Shown one piece after another: positions 26,264 to 35,224 of a stretch of 64,000 bases of DNA. Where the stretch lies: contig JACRJO010000039.1 in the NCBI GenBank assembly GCA_016219985.1, positions 27,061 through 91,060 on the forward strand, in the 5' to 3' direction. This stretch comes from Sphingobacteriales bacterium. GTDB lineage: Bacteria > Bacteroidota > Bacteroidia > Chitinophagales > Chitinophagaceae. The stretch's first letter is position 1; each line of letters opens with the position of its first letter. Position numbers and translations under genes: made by a program. The notes beneath the pieces are model-generated. The model had not been told where the DNA came from, made no database searches, and saw only the letters and a program-made list of their open reading frames with translations.

Positions 26264-26329
26264 CGTTCTTAGTTTCAGGCGGCAATTTTACCACTATCAT
26301 TCACTTAATATCAAGGAGTTTTCGGCAAA

Positions 26330-27133
26330 ATGGCAAGAATTATCGGTGTAGCGAATCAAAAGGGGGGTGTGGGTAAGACCACCACGGCCATCAACCTGGC
26401 GGCAAGTTTTGCCGTACTGGAGTACAAGACCCTCCTGGTGGACGGCGATCCACAGGCCAACAGCACCACCGGGGTGGGCTTTGACCTGCACAATGTGACC
26501 CAGAGCCTCTACGATTGTATGATCAACCAGGCCCGGGCCAAAGACGTGATCCTGAAGACGGAGATCCCCAATTTAGACCTGATTCCCTCGCATATTGACC
26601 TGGTGGGCGCCGAAATAGAAATGATCAACTACCCCAGCCGGGAAATGGTGATGAAGAATTTGCTGGACAGTATTCGCAGCGATTATGACTTTATCATCAT
26701 CGACTGCTCCCCTTCCCTGGGCCTGATTACGGTAAATGCGCTGACCGCGGCTGATTCGGTCGTAATCCCGGTTCAGGCTGAATTTTTTGCCCTGGAAGGT
26801 TTGGGCAAACTGCTCAATACGATCAAGATCGTTCAAAGCCGGCTGAATACGGCCCTTGTTATCGAAGGCATTTTGATGACCATGTACGACGGAAGACTGC
26901 GGCTCTGCAACCAGGTGGTCAGCGAGGTCCGCCGGCATTTTGATGAAATGGTGTTCAGCACCATCGTGCACCGCAATGCCCGCCTGGCGGAAGCCCCCAG
27001 CGCCGGCAAACCGGTCATTCTGTATGACGCAGCCAGCAAGGGTTCGATGAATTACCTGAACCTGGCAAAAGAAATTTTGCAGAAGAATGATATGACGAAG
27101 ATGACGAAGGAGGAGAGGATTTTGGAGCTGTGA
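26330..27133 (+). CDS. parA: Chromosome-partition ATPase ParA
   Basis: A 267-residue Walker-type ATPase with deviant Walker A KGGVGKTT (11-18), DGDPQANST, IIDCSPSLGL and the PVQAEFFALEG switch region: a chromosomal ParA/Soj. It positions ParB-parS complexes. The final residues (LEL) and the stop are written in a GAGCT microsatellite that begins exactly here. parB follows after a frameshifted S23-type gene; this order with a DUF5683 gene and dapB behind is usual in Bacteroidota apart from the insertion. I saw no parS site. Confidence 0.95.
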   Translation: MARIIGVANQKGGVGKTTTAINLAASFAVLEYKTLLVDGDPQANSTTGVGFDLHNVTQSLYDCMINQARAKDVILKTEIPNLDLIPSHIDLVGAEIEMINYPSREMVMKNLLDSIRSDYDFIIIDCSPSLGLITVNALTAADSVVIPVQAEFFALEGLGKLLNTIKIVQSRLNTALVIEGILMTMYDGRLRLCNQVVSEVRRHFDEMVFSTIVHRNARLAEAPSAGKPVILYDAASKGSMNYLNLAKEILQKNDMTKMTKEERILEL

Positions 27134-27196
27134 GCTTTGAGCTACGAGCTTTGAGCTACGAGCTTTGAGCTACGAGCTGCGAGATGCGAGATGCGG
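27125..27196. repeat. GAGCT-type microsatellite
   Basis: About three 14-bp units GAGCTTTGAGCTAC followed by degraded GCGAGAT units. The parA stop codon TGA lies inside it. Related arrays are at 33754-33811 and 63863-63902. Confidence 0.85.
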
Positions 27197-27263
27197 GCGG
27201 ATGGCGACAGTATGATAAAATTATCAGCGGATGGAATATATTGGGTGCTTAAACCCATCCTGT

Positions 27264-27616
27264 ATGAGAAATTTTAACAACTGCTGATCTGGCAAAAGGG
27301 ATTCCGGATCGCAATTAATGCTATCGGCCTGGTGACAAAATTCCCTAAAGAAGAAAAGTTTTCTATTTCTTCGCAGATTACAAGAGCCGCTGTTTCCATT
27401 CCGTCAAATATAGCGGAAGGCAGCAGCAGGAGCAGTCCAAAGGATTACAAACGGTTCCTGGAAATATCACTGGGGTCTTCCTTTGAACTCGAAACCCAGT
27501 TAATGATTGCGGAAGCAGTTAATTACGGAGACAAGGAAAGCAGAAATCAGTTATTAAAAGATATTGATGAAGAACAAAAAATGTTAATGAGTTTCATGAA
27601 TAAACTGGCAACCTGA
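27264..27616 (+). pseudogene. Frameshifted four-helix-bundle (S23/IVP) protein
   Basis: From about 27287 the frame reads LLIWQKG...TKFPKEEKFSISSQITRAA and PSNIAEGSSRSS, the signature of the S23/intervening-sequence-encoded four-helix-bundle family. The natural start, ATG at 27264 (MRNF), is in another frame: one A appears to be missing in the TTTTAACAA run near 27273-27278. Either the gene is broken, or a GTG at 27332 gives an N-truncated product of 94 residues, or the base is a sequencing error. It splits parA from parB. Its stop lies in a 36-bp repeat. Confidence 0.75.
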
Positions 27617-27687
27617 GGTACTACGGAGCCAAACTCGAAACTCGCAACCTGAGGCGCTACGGAGCCAAACTCGAAACTCGCAACCTG
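27617..27687. repeat. 36-bp direct repeat, two units
   Basis: Two copies of a 36-base unit with core CTACGGAGCCAAACTCGAAA and ending CTCGCAACCTGA, the second running into a 21-bp palindrome. The S23-type stop codon at 27614-27616 is in the same CAACCTGA word. Confidence 0.8.
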
Positions 27688-27704
27688 CCTGCCGGACAGG
27701 CAGG
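27684..27704. repeat. 21-bp palindrome (CCTGCCT, 7-base loop, AGGCAGG)
   Basis: CCTGCCT at 27684-27690 and AGGCAGG at 27698-27704 around GCCGGAC. It interrupts the CTCGCAAC...CTCAAAACTCG repeat text between the S23-type gene and parB. Confidence 0.85.
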
Positions 27705-27725
27705 CTCAAAACTCGTAACTTTCTC

Positions 27726-28643
27726 ATGACAAACCCGAAACAAAATAAAGAACTTCTTGGCAAAGGAATCCGTTCCTTGCTCCAAAGTATTGACAGTGAT
27801 TTAAAGACCGGGAGCGGGCACCTGAAACAGAATGTGGTGGAAAACGCCACCGGTATCTCCCGTTTATCCATTGACGAGATTGAAACCAATCCCAAGCAAC
27901 CGCGCCGTGATTTTGATGAGAAGGCCCTGCAGGAACTGGCTGAGTCGATCAAACTGCATGATATCATCCAGCCGGTCACGGTTTCCAGGATGGCTAATGG
28001 CAAGTACCGGCTTATTTCGGGAGAAAGAAGGTTAAGGGCTTCAAAAATCGCGGGACTGAAAGATATCCCCGCTTATGTGCGCCAGGCCAATGATACCCAG
28101 TTGCTCGAACTGGCCCTGCTGGAAAACCTGCAGCGGGAAGACCTGAATGCCATGGAAATCGCCCTCAGTTATAAACGGATGATGGAGGAACTGGATTATA
28201 CCCAGGAGCAGGTGGCCGAGCGGATGGGAAAAGACCGGAGTACGGTCGCTAATTTTATCCGCCTGCTGAAATTGCCGCCGGATATCCAGCTCGCCGTCCG
28301 GAATGGCGGACTCAGCATGGGACATGCCCGCGCCCTGATCAATGTGGATACGGTTGACCAGCAATTGTACATCTACAAAGAGATCAGGAACCGGGAATTG
28401 TCCGTGCGGCAGACCGAAGCCCTCGTACGGAACCTCTATAAACAAAACGGGGCTGTTAAAAAAACTTCAAAAAGCACGCTTTCGTCCGCATTTCAGCGGA
28501 TAGAAGATAAATTAGCCACGCATTTCAGCACCCGGGTGAAACTGAAGAACAGCCGGAATGGCAGCGGGCAGATCATCATTGATTATTATTCCCAGGAAGA
28601 GCTGAATAAGATTCTCCGGCAAATGGATGCACCGCTTGATTAA
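27726..28643 (+). CDS. parB: Chromosome-partition protein ParB
   Basis: A 305-residue ParB/Spo0J: ParB/Srx-like CTPase domain (about 45-135) with NPKQPRRDF and GERRLRA motifs, a helix-turn-helix (about 145-200) for parS binding, a linker, and a C-terminal dimerisation domain. It loads onto parS and slides as a clamp to organise the origin region. Works with ParA upstream. The start follows repeat text by a few bases, and the next gene begins six bases after its stop. Confidence 0.94.
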   Translation: MTNPKQNKELLGKGIRSLLQSIDSDLKTGSGHLKQNVVENATGISRLSIDEIETNPKQPRRDFDEKALQELAESIKLHDIIQPVTVSRMANGKYRLISGERRLRASKIAGLKDIPAYVRQANDTQLLELALLENLQREDLNAMEIALSYKRMMEELDYTQEQVAERMGKDRSTVANFIRLLKLPPDIQLAVRNGGLSMGHARALINVDTVDQQLYIYKEIRNRELSVRQTEALVRNLYKQNGAVKKTSKSTLSSAFQRIEDKLATHFSTRVKLKNSRNGSGQIIIDYYSQEELNKILRQMDAPLD

Positions 28644-28649
28644 TTCACT

Positions 28650-29279
28650 ATGAGAATTGTTTTCTCTTTTCTCTGCTTCTTTTTCCTTTCTGCTGCGGCC
28701 CTGAGCGCCCAGGAGAATGAACCCGCCGTGCCCAAACGGAATGATTCACTACCTGTGGTTGCTAAAAAAACAGCAACCGGCAGCAACCGCTATGATTCGG
28801 CGATGAAGGCCCATAGTCCGCGGAAAGCCGCCATCCGTTCGGCGATCCTTCCCGGGCTTGGCCAGATCTACAATAAAAAATACTGGAAGCTCCCCATCGT
28901 GTACGGGGCATTGGGTACCTGTGGCGGTATTTTTTTTTACAACCTGAAGAATTATAAAGATACCCGTTTTGCCTACCGGGTAAAGTACAATATGCAGTAC
29001 AATGGTACGGATACCGCCCTCTTCACGCAGATCAGGGATAACCTGAAACCACTGGATGTTGAATCCCTGAAGTATTACCGCAATTCCTTCCGCCGCGATA
29101 TTGACTATTCGGTACTCTTCTTTATCCTGCTCTGGGGACTCAACGTGGTGGATGCCACGGTGGACGCCCATCTTAAAAGTTTTGATGTGAGTCCCGACCT
29201 GAGCCTCCGCGTCAAACCCGGTTACAGCGAAATGGCCCGGACCAGCGGGCTGAACCTGGTGCTGAAAATCGGGAAATAA
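28650..29279 (+). CDS. DUF5683 domain protein
   Basis: A 209-residue protein with signal peptide (to about residue 20, ALSAQ) and the DUF5683 core: SPRKAAIRSAILPGLGQIYNKKYWK at about 56-80, then two membrane segments (about 83-98 and 154-170). The family is widespread beside parB and dapB in Bacteroidota and has no established function. Six bases after parB, hence the same operon. Confidence 0.85.
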   Translation: MRIVFSFLCFFFLSAAALSAQENEPAVPKRNDSLPVVAKKTATGSNRYDSAMKAHSPRKAAIRSAILPGLGQIYNKKYWKLPIVYGALGTCGGIFFYNLKNYKDTRFAYRVKYNMQYNGTDTALFTQIRDNLKPLDVESLKYYRNSFRRDIDYSVLFFILLWGLNVVDATVDAHLKSFDVSPDLSLRVKPGYSEMARTSGLNLVLKIGK

Positions 29280-29318
29280 ATCCGTACCAGTACGGGTGAG
29301 AGCGCTCCCATTAATAAT

Positions 29319-29326
29319 TACATTTG
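29319..29326 (+). promoter_or_regulatory. Candidate -7 box TACATTTG for dapB
   Basis: Exact TAnnTTTG match 30 bases before the dapB ATG. It suggests dapB also has its own promoter. Confidence 0.5.
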
Positions 29327-29356
29327 TAAGGAATATCCACTCTAAAAAAGAATACT

Positions 29357-30073
29357 ATGCGAATTGCCCTGATTGGTTATGGCAAAATGGGAAAAGCCAT
29401 TGAAGAGATTGCCCTCCACCGTGGTCATGAGGTTGTGCTCAGAATTGACCAGCCCAATCTCCACGAATTTACCCGGGAAAACCTGTCCAAAGCAGATGCC
29501 GCTATTGAATTTACCGGCCCGCACAGCGCTTTTGATAATGTAAAGAAATGCCTGGAATTTGGTGTGCCCGTGGTCAGTGGTTCCACCGGCTGGACCGGCC
29601 GGCTTGACGAGCTGAAGAAATTGCGGGAAGAAAAAAACGGGGCTTTTGCCTATTCCAGCAATTTCAGTGTGGGGGTGAATATTTTCTTTGAGATCAACAA
29701 GCGGCTGGCTGCCCTGATGGCGCCGCATAAGGAGTACGAAGTGATCCTCGAAGAAACCCATCATACCCAGAAAAAGGATGCGCCCAGCGGCACGGCCATC
29801 ACCCTGGCGGAACAGGTGCTGGCGGAAGTGAAGCGGAAAAAACAATGGGTGAATGAACTCAGCGACAATCCCGAGGACCTGGAGATCATCAGCCAAAGGA
29901 TCGACCCGGCCCCCGGTACCCACAGCGTAAAGTATTCTTCCGTCATTGATACGATCGAGATCATCCATACAGCGCATAACCGGACCGGCTTTGCCACCGG
30001 GGCCGTGCTGGCCGCTGAATTCCTGAAAGACCGGAAAGGATTTTTCACCATGAAGGAGGTACTGGGACTTTAA
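29357..30073 (+). CDS. dapB: 4-hydroxy-tetrahydrodipicolinate reductase
   Basis: A 238-residue DapB, somewhat shorter than the E. coli enzyme. Rossmann motif IGYGKMGK at 6-13, catalytic EETHHTQKKDAPSGTA with His135, His136 and Lys139. It reduces the DapA product with NAD(P)H in lysine and meso-diaminopimelate synthesis. The TPR kinase gene follows after seven bases, so the two may share a transcript. Confidence 0.93.
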   Translation: MRIALIGYGKMGKAIEEIALHRGHEVVLRIDQPNLHEFTRENLSKADAAIEFTGPHSAFDNVKKCLEFGVPVVSGSTGWTGRLDELKKLREEKNGAFAYSSNFSVGVNIFFEINKRLAALMAPHKEYEVILEETHHTQKKDAPSGTAITLAEQVLAEVKRKKQWVNELSDNPEDLEIISQRIDPAPGTHSVKYSSVIDTIEIIHTAHNRTGFATGAVLAAEFLKDRKGFFTMKEVLGL

Positions 30074-30080
30074 CCTGTTT

Positions 30081-31883
30081 ATGAAACGCAGCCATTTCTT
30101 AGCCATCCTGTTATTTCTGTCCGGAGGGATTGCTGCGCAGGTCAACGTGGACAGTCTTCATTCCGTTATTGGTTCTAAGAAACCCTACAGTGAACAGATC
30201 AGGGCCTCGCTGAAATTGTTAGAGAATTACCAGATCAGGAATTTTGACAGCACTTTATCCGAAGGAGATAAAGCCCTGGAAATAGCCCGTAAAAACGCAG
30301 ACTCTGTCAGTATTGCCGAGATAAAAAGACATATCGGGGTGGCCAGCTATTTTAAAGGCAACTACGAAGTGGCCGCAGGCAATTTCCTGGAATCAATTGC
30401 CATCCTGGAGAAAGCGAATCAGCCCGCCAAACTCGCCCCGGTATATAATGAACTGGCCAAACTGTACCGGAAGACCCGGGACCTGGACCGGGCGCTGGAA
30501 ACCTATAATAAAGCGGAAGCCCTTTATAAACAGTTGAAAGATTCGGCCGGCATTTCCATGATCCTGAACGAATCAGGGGTGGTCTTTGAATACCGGGCCG
30601 ATTACAATGAAGCGATCAACCGCTACACCGCATCCCTCAACCTGGCCCAAAAGCGGGGAGACTCATTGGGGGTTTCCTACTCGCTGAGCAATATCGCCGG
30701 GGTTTACGTGATTCAAAAAAAGTATGATGCCGCCGAAGGGAATCTTCTCCGGGCCCTGCATATCCGGCAGGAACTCAGGGACAGTTTTGCCATTGCCCTC
30801 ACTTATTCCGACCTGGGAGTGGCCATGAACGGCAAGGGGGATTATGCCAAAGCCATTGAATACCTGACCCTGAGCAACCAGATGGCGGAAAAACTGAAGT
30901 ACCCCGAACTGCAATCAAATAATTACAATGAACTTTCCACGGTTGCGCAAAAGCAGGGGGACTTTCAGAATGCGTTCCGGTATTTTTTAAAAAGGTCCAC
31001 CCTGCGGGACAGCCTCTATGCCCTGGAAAAAACCAGGCAAATCGAAGAGTTAAACACCAAATACGAAACCGCCCAGCGGGAAAAAGAGATCCAGCAACAG
31101 AAGAACAAACTCCGGCTGCAAAACTTTCTCCTCATTGGCATCGCGGGCCTCGTATTACTGACCGGGCTCTTATTACTATCCTGGTACCGCCGCAAGCAGC
31201 TCCGGCAGGAAGCAGCCATGAAGACCGAACTGATGCGGCAGCAGGAAATGGCGATCCGGGCGGTGATGGAAGCGGAAGAAAACGAGCGGCAGCGCATTGC
31301 CAAAGACCTGCACGATGGCGTGGGGCAGATGATGAGCGCCGCCAAAATGAACCTCTCCGCCTTTGAATCCGATATTCCCTTTAGCAATGAAGAACAACGA
31401 AAGTCCTTTGGAAAGATCATTGCCCTCGTGGATGAAAGTTGCAGGGAGGTCCGGACCGTTTCGCATATCATGATGCCAAATGCGCTGCTGAAAAATAATC
31501 TCGGTGATGCCATCCGCGAATTCGTGGGCAAGCTCAATCAAAAAGACCTGCAGGTGCATGTCTATACGGAAGGACTCGACCAGCGCCTGGATTCCAGCCT
31601 GGAAACCATGTTGTACCGGGTGGTGCAGGAATGCGTGAACAATACCATCAAACATGCAGGGGCCAGCAACCTCGATATTTCCCTGATCCGGGATAAGGAC
31701 GGGATCAGCGGCACCATCGAAGACAATGGAAAAGGTTTTGACAGTACCAACCCGGAAATACGCAAGGGCATTGGTATCCGCAATATCAGTTCCCGTATCG
31801 AATACCTGAAGGGCACGGTGGACTTCGACTCTGCCCCGGGACGGGGAACGGTGGTGGCGTTGCATGTGCCTGTCAGGGAGTAG
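30081..31883 (+). CDS. TPR-containing sensor histidine kinase
   Basis: A 600-residue kinase: signal peptide (about 1-20), six or seven tetratricopeptide repeats (about 60-320) placed outside the inner membrane, one membrane helix (about 350-370), HisKA_3 motif KDLHDGVGQ with His411, N-box ECVNNTIKHAGA and GIGIRNISSR in the ATPase domain. The TPR part probably senses a protein or peptide ligand. The likely partner is the regulator at 33080, 1.2 kb further across a repeat array. Its TAG stop lies in GGGAGTAGGGAGTGGGTAGT microsatellite text. Confidence 0.9.
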   Translation: MKRSHFLAILLFLSGGIAAQVNVDSLHSVIGSKKPYSEQIRASLKLLENYQIRNFDSTLSEGDKALEIARKNADSVSIAEIKRHIGVASYFKGNYEVAAGNFLESIAILEKANQPAKLAPVYNELAKLYRKTRDLDRALETYNKAEALYKQLKDSAGISMILNESGVVFEYRADYNEAINRYTASLNLAQKRGDSLGVSYSLSNIAGVYVIQKKYDAAEGNLLRALHIRQELRDSFAIALTYSDLGVAMNGKGDYAKAIEYLTLSNQMAEKLKYPELQSNNYNELSTVAQKQGDFQNAFRYFLKRSTLRDSLYALEKTRQIEELNTKYETAQREKEIQQQKNKLRLQNFLLIGIAGLVLLTGLLLLSWYRRKQLRQEAAMKTELMRQQEMAIRAVMEAEENERQRIAKDLHDGVGQMMSAAKMNLSAFESDIPFSNEEQRKSFGKIIALVDESCREVRTVSHIMMPNALLKNNLGDAIREFVGKLNQKDLQVHVYTEGLDQRLDSSLETMLYRVVQECVNNTIKHAGASNLDISLIRDKDGISGTIEDNGKGFDSTNPEIRKGIGIRNISSRIEYLKGTVDFDSAPGRGTVVALHVPVRE

Positions 31884-32252
31884 GGAGTGGGTAGTAGGCA
31901 ATGGGGCCTTCTGTGAGACGGTGGGGAAATGGAGGGCATATCGTATTCTTTGGGAAGATGGGTAGCAGGCAGTAGGAAGTGGGCAATAGGGCTTCAGGCT
32001 GAAGATTCATTATGGAGGGAAGAAGCTGACGGTTGGTTTTTGATTATTCATTACTGATTTTTTATTACTGCTTCAGGCTGGAGTTTCCCTATCGATACAA
32101 ATATTCCTGATTGATGGCTGGCACCTATAAGCCCTGCTCCTTCGTGTGTTTTCGTGGCAAAACATATTGCGCAGCAATAATCCGTGAAAATCTGTGCCTT
32201 CCCTTATAATCCGTGACCATTCCGTGTACTTTCGTGTGATTTCGCGTGCTTT

Positions 32253-32294
32253 CCTGCCTACTCGCCTCGTGGCGAAGCGGGCCGGACAGGCAGG
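32253..32294. repeat. Expanded palindrome (42 bp) in array unit 1
   Basis: CCTGCCT and AGGCAGG arms separated by 28 bases instead of 7; the extra 21 bases contain their own TCGCC/GGCGA hairpin. Confidence 0.75.
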
Positions 32295-32383
32295 CGTGGC
32301 AAACATATTGCGCCACAACAATCCGTTAAAATCCGTGCCCTCCCTTATAATCCGAGACCCCCTCGTATACTTTCGTGTGGTTT

Positions 32384-32404
32384 CCTGCCTACCGGACAGG
32401 CAGG
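32384..32404. repeat. 21-bp palindrome in array unit 2
   Basis: CCTGCCT, loop ACCGGAC, AGGCAGG. Same element as at 27684, 32504, 32625, 37710 and 39062. Confidence 0.8.
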
Positions 32405-32503
32405 CGTGTGATTTAGTGGCGAACATATTGCGCAGCAATAATCCGTGAAAATCTGTGCCCTCCCTTATAATCCGAGACCCCTATGTGTTCTTTCGTGTGA
32501 TTT

Positions 32504-32524
32504 CCTGCCTACCGGACAGGCAGG
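32504..32524. repeat. 21-bp palindrome in array unit 3
   Basis: CCTGCCT, loop ACCGGAC, AGGCAGG; identical to the copy in unit 2. Confidence 0.8.
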
Positions 32525-32624
32525 CGTGTGATTTAGTGGCAAAACATATTGCGCAGCAATAATCCGTGAAAATCTGTGCCCTCTCTTATAATCCGAGATC
32601 CCTATGTGTTCTTTCGTGTGATTT

Positions 32625-32645
32625 CCTGCCTACCGGACAGGCAGG
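32625..32645. repeat. 21-bp palindrome in array unit 4
   Basis: CCTGCCT, loop ACCGGAC, AGGCAGG; identical to the copies in units 2 and 3. Confidence 0.8.
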
Positions 32646-33079
32646 CGTGTGCTTTAGTGGCGAACATATTGCACCACAACAATCCGTGAAAATCTGCGCT
32701 CTCCTTTATAATCCGTGACGACCTCGTGTACTTTCCTGATAAATAAAAATTACCGGGAAGAAGGGAAGGCGGGAAGATTGATTGCTGATTTTTTATTACT
32801 ACTCCAGGCTGAAGTTTTCCTATACATACAAATATTCCTGTATTCCAGGCTGAGAAGGGACTGGTACTATAATAATGATTTCTCCAAAAAAAGCACGCCA
32901 ATAATCAGTAAGCAATAATAAATAATCCCAAAAGTAAAACAAGGTCCTCTCCACCCGGCGTTCCGTCTATTTAACATTTTCCCAACTGAAATCCCCTCCT
33001 CCCCTGCATCTCCCTGAAAATATCAGTTATGTACGCCACCAAAACCGAAATTGGGTTATCTTACAAGCCATTACAAGCA

Positions 33080-33718
33080 ATGAAAGGCAAGATCACCCTG
33101 GCCCTGGTTGACGACCACCAGATCGTTATCGACGGACTCATGAGTCTATTAAAGGGACATGAGCGCTTCCGTCTTGCTTTTGCCACCACCGACGCTTCCG
33201 AAGTACTCGAAAAAATGGCCGCCCACCCCATCGATATCCTGCTCACCGATGTGATGATGCCCCGTCTCCCCGGCAATGAACTGGCCAGGAAAGTCAAAGA
33301 AAAATACCCGGATGTAAAGATCCTCGCACTTTCCATGAGCGGGCAGGGCGACCTGGTGAATGAGATGATCAATGATGCTGACATTTCCGGTTATGTATTA
33401 AAGAATGTGGGCAAAACGGAACTGGTAAAAGCCCTGGAGAAGATCGCCGGTGGCGGTATCTATTTCAGCGAGGAAGTGATCGAGGAACTGCAGCGCAGCA
33501 GCCAGCGGAAAAGGCAGAAAGAAGAGGCCCACCTCACCGGCCGGGAAGTGGAGATCATCCGCCTGATCGAGAAAGAATACAATAACAAGCAGATCGCCGA
33601 AGCACTTTTTATCTCCGAGCGCACCGTGGAAACCCACCGCAAAAATATCTTCCGCAAAACCAGCACCAACAGCGTGATCGGGTTGGTGAAGTATGCGTAT
33701 GAGCATAAGCTGATTTGA
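33080..33718 (+). CDS. NarL-family response regulator
   Basis: Start taken at 33080, where the receiver domain begins as in relatives (MKGKITLALVDDHQ); an in-frame ATG at 33029 would add 17 residues. 212 residues: receiver with acidic DDH (11-13), phosphoacceptor Asp57 (LLTDVMMP), switch SMSG and Lys in VLKNVG; LuxR helix-turn-helix with canonical LTGREVEIIRLI and ISERTVETHRKNIF. Presumed partner of the TPR kinase upstream. A GAGCT microsatellite begins about 35 bases after the stop. Confidence 0.9.
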   Translation: MKGKITLALVDDHQIVIDGLMSLLKGHERFRLAFATTDASEVLEKMAAHPIDILLTDVMMPRLPGNELARKVKEKYPDVKILALSMSGQGDLVNEMINDADISGYVLKNVGKTELVKALEKIAGGGIYFSEEVIEELQRSSQRKRQKEEAHLTGREVEIIRLIEKEYNNKQIAEALFISERTVETHRKNIFRKTSTNSVIGLVKYAYEHKLI

Positions 33719-33753
33719 TACAGGAGATTTTGTAAGTACACCCATTCCGGGCT

Positions 33754-33921
33754 GTGAGCTGTGAGCGCGAGCTACGAGCTGCGAGTTGCGAGCTGCGAGT
33801 TGCGAGCTGCCTGCTACCCATCTTCCCAAAAAATACAGCAGCCCATCCATTTCCTCACCGCCTCATAGAAGGCCCATTGCCCATTCAACATTCACCATTG
33901 CCCATTCAACATTCCCCATTC
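33754..33921. repeat. Microsatellite cluster after the response regulator
   Basis: GAGCTGYGAG words at 33754-33811, then CCCATTGCCCATTCAACATT-type words twice at about 33872-33921. No gene. Confidence 0.75.
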
Positions 33922-33988
33922 GCCTCTTATAAATAAATCCCCCCACAGCCCGGCCATCTTCATTAGCTTGATTCAAAAATCAACAACC

Positions 33989-35098
33989 ATGAAACGCATT
34001 CTTTCCCTGTTACTGGCTTTTATTTTCCTCAGCGACTGTTTTTCCCAACTCTCACTGACCATGCTTCCCAGCGGGGGTAATAAAAAAGCCTCCGTCAGTG
34101 AACAGATCGGCCTGACCCAGGTAACAATCCATTATGACCGCCCCGGTGTAAAAGGCCGGGAAGGGAAAATCTGGGGCCAGCTGGTGTCCGAAGGTTTTAC
34201 GGACCCACAGTTCGGCAGCAGCAAATCCTCCCCCTGGCGGGCGGGTGCTAATGAGAATACGACCATTGAATTTTCAACGGATGTCAAAATAGAAGGGCAG
34301 GCCCTGCCGGCTGGTAAATACGGCTTCTTTATTGCCTATGACCCGAATGAAAGCACCCTGATCTTTTCCAAAAACTCCGGTTCCTGGGGACATTATTATT
34401 ACAATGAAAAAGAAGACGCCCTTCGGGTGAAAATAAAACCACAGGCCCTGGACAAAAGCGTGGAATGGCTCAAATATGAGTTCAGTAATGAGACGGAGAA
34501 CAGCGCCGTAGTTTCTCTGCAATGGGAAAAAATGTCCTTCCCGTTTAAGGTTGAGGTGGATTATATCAAAACCCAGCTCGAATCTTTCCGGCAGGAACTG
34601 CGGACCAACCGTGGTTTTTTCTGGCTGAGCTGGAACCAGGCGGCCCAATGGTGCCTGCAGCGGAATACCAACCTGGAGGAGGCCCTGCTATGGGCCGATT
34701 CCGCCACCAGCGCGGGTTTCAGCGGGGATAAAATATTCGCTGCCTGGGCTACCAAAGCTCAGTTACTCGAAAAATTGGGTCGGGGAGAAGAGGCTGCTGT
34801 CGTAATGAAAAAAGCCCTGCCCCTTGGCAGCATCACGGATATCCACCAGTACGGCCGCCAGTTGCTGGGATTAAAAAGGTACAAAGATGCTTTCGATGTG
34901 TTTAAAATGAATTACGATAAGAACCCCAACCAGTTTACCACCCTCGTGGGACTTTGCCGCGGTTACTCCGGCCTGGGTGATTTTAAGAATGCCCTGAAAT
35001 ATGCCAGCCAGGCCCTGCCCCTGGCGCCGGATGAACAGAATAAGAAAAACGTGCAGTCGCTGATCGATAAACTGAAAGAGGGCAAGGATATTAATTAA
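33989..35098 (+). CDS. DUF2911 and TPR-repeat secreted protein
   Basis: Start at 33989 gives a good signal peptide (MKRILSLLLAFIFLSDCFSQ); an earlier ATG at 33968 adds seven residues. 369 residues. About 20-170 match DUF2911: TIHYDRPGVKGR, WRAGANENTTIEFSTDVKI and PAGKYGFFIA. About 230-365 hold three TPR-like helical pairs. DUF2911 has no established function; export to the periplasm or envelope is likely. Confidence 0.85.
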   Translation: MKRILSLLLAFIFLSDCFSQLSLTMLPSGGNKKASVSEQIGLTQVTIHYDRPGVKGREGKIWGQLVSEGFTDPQFGSSKSSPWRAGANENTTIEFSTDVKIEGQALPAGKYGFFIAYDPNESTLIFSKNSGSWGHYYYNEKEDALRVKIKPQALDKSVEWLKYEFSNETENSAVVSLQWEKMSFPFKVEVDYIKTQLESFRQELRTNRGFFWLSWNQAAQWCLQRNTNLEEALLWADSATSAGFSGDKIFAAWATKAQLLEKLGRGEEAAVVMKKALPLGSITDIHQYGRQLLGLKRYKDAFDVFKMNYDKNPNQFTTLVGLCRGYSGLGDFKNALKYASQALPLAPDEQNKKNVQSLIDKLKEGKDIN

Positions 35099-35224
35099 AC
35101 GACAGCCACTTTATCATAACCGGACGGAAGCGGGACCTGATCTGCCCCCGCTTCCGTCTTTTTTTCCCAATGGCGATCAGCCCTTTTTCCCGGAATAGAT
35201 TGTATTTTGCCGGAAACACCGACC

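Larger units (their letters stand above)
32169..32735. repeat. Array of five units of about 120 bp
   Basis: Units begin at 32169, 32310, 32430, 32551 and 32671 (periods 141, 120, 121 and 120). Each reads GCGCAGCAATAATCCGTGAA, then CCCTCCCTTATAATCCGAGA, then CTTTCGTGTG, then, in the first four, a CCTGCCT...AGGCAGG palindrome, then GTGGCGAACATATT. The last unit is truncated before the palindrome. Whole units are conserved, without unique spacers. Confidence 0.85.
31884..33079. other. Repeat-rich intergenic region
   Basis: Holds GTAG/GGCA microsatellite words (31880-32000), GCTTCAGGCTG words repeated near 32000-32080 and 32800, and the five-unit array at 32169-32735. After 32740 nothing gene-like is seen before the response-regulator gene. 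Confidence 0.7.

Noticed and set aside
27264..27334. Programmed frameshift in the S23-type gene
   Set aside because: TTTTAACAA is not a known slippery heptamer and no stimulatory stem follows; a lost base or a sequencing error is simpler.
32169..32735. CRISPR-like array of regularly spaced repeats
   Set aside because: Whole 120-bp units are conserved, including the parts that would be spacers, and no cas gene is in the window.
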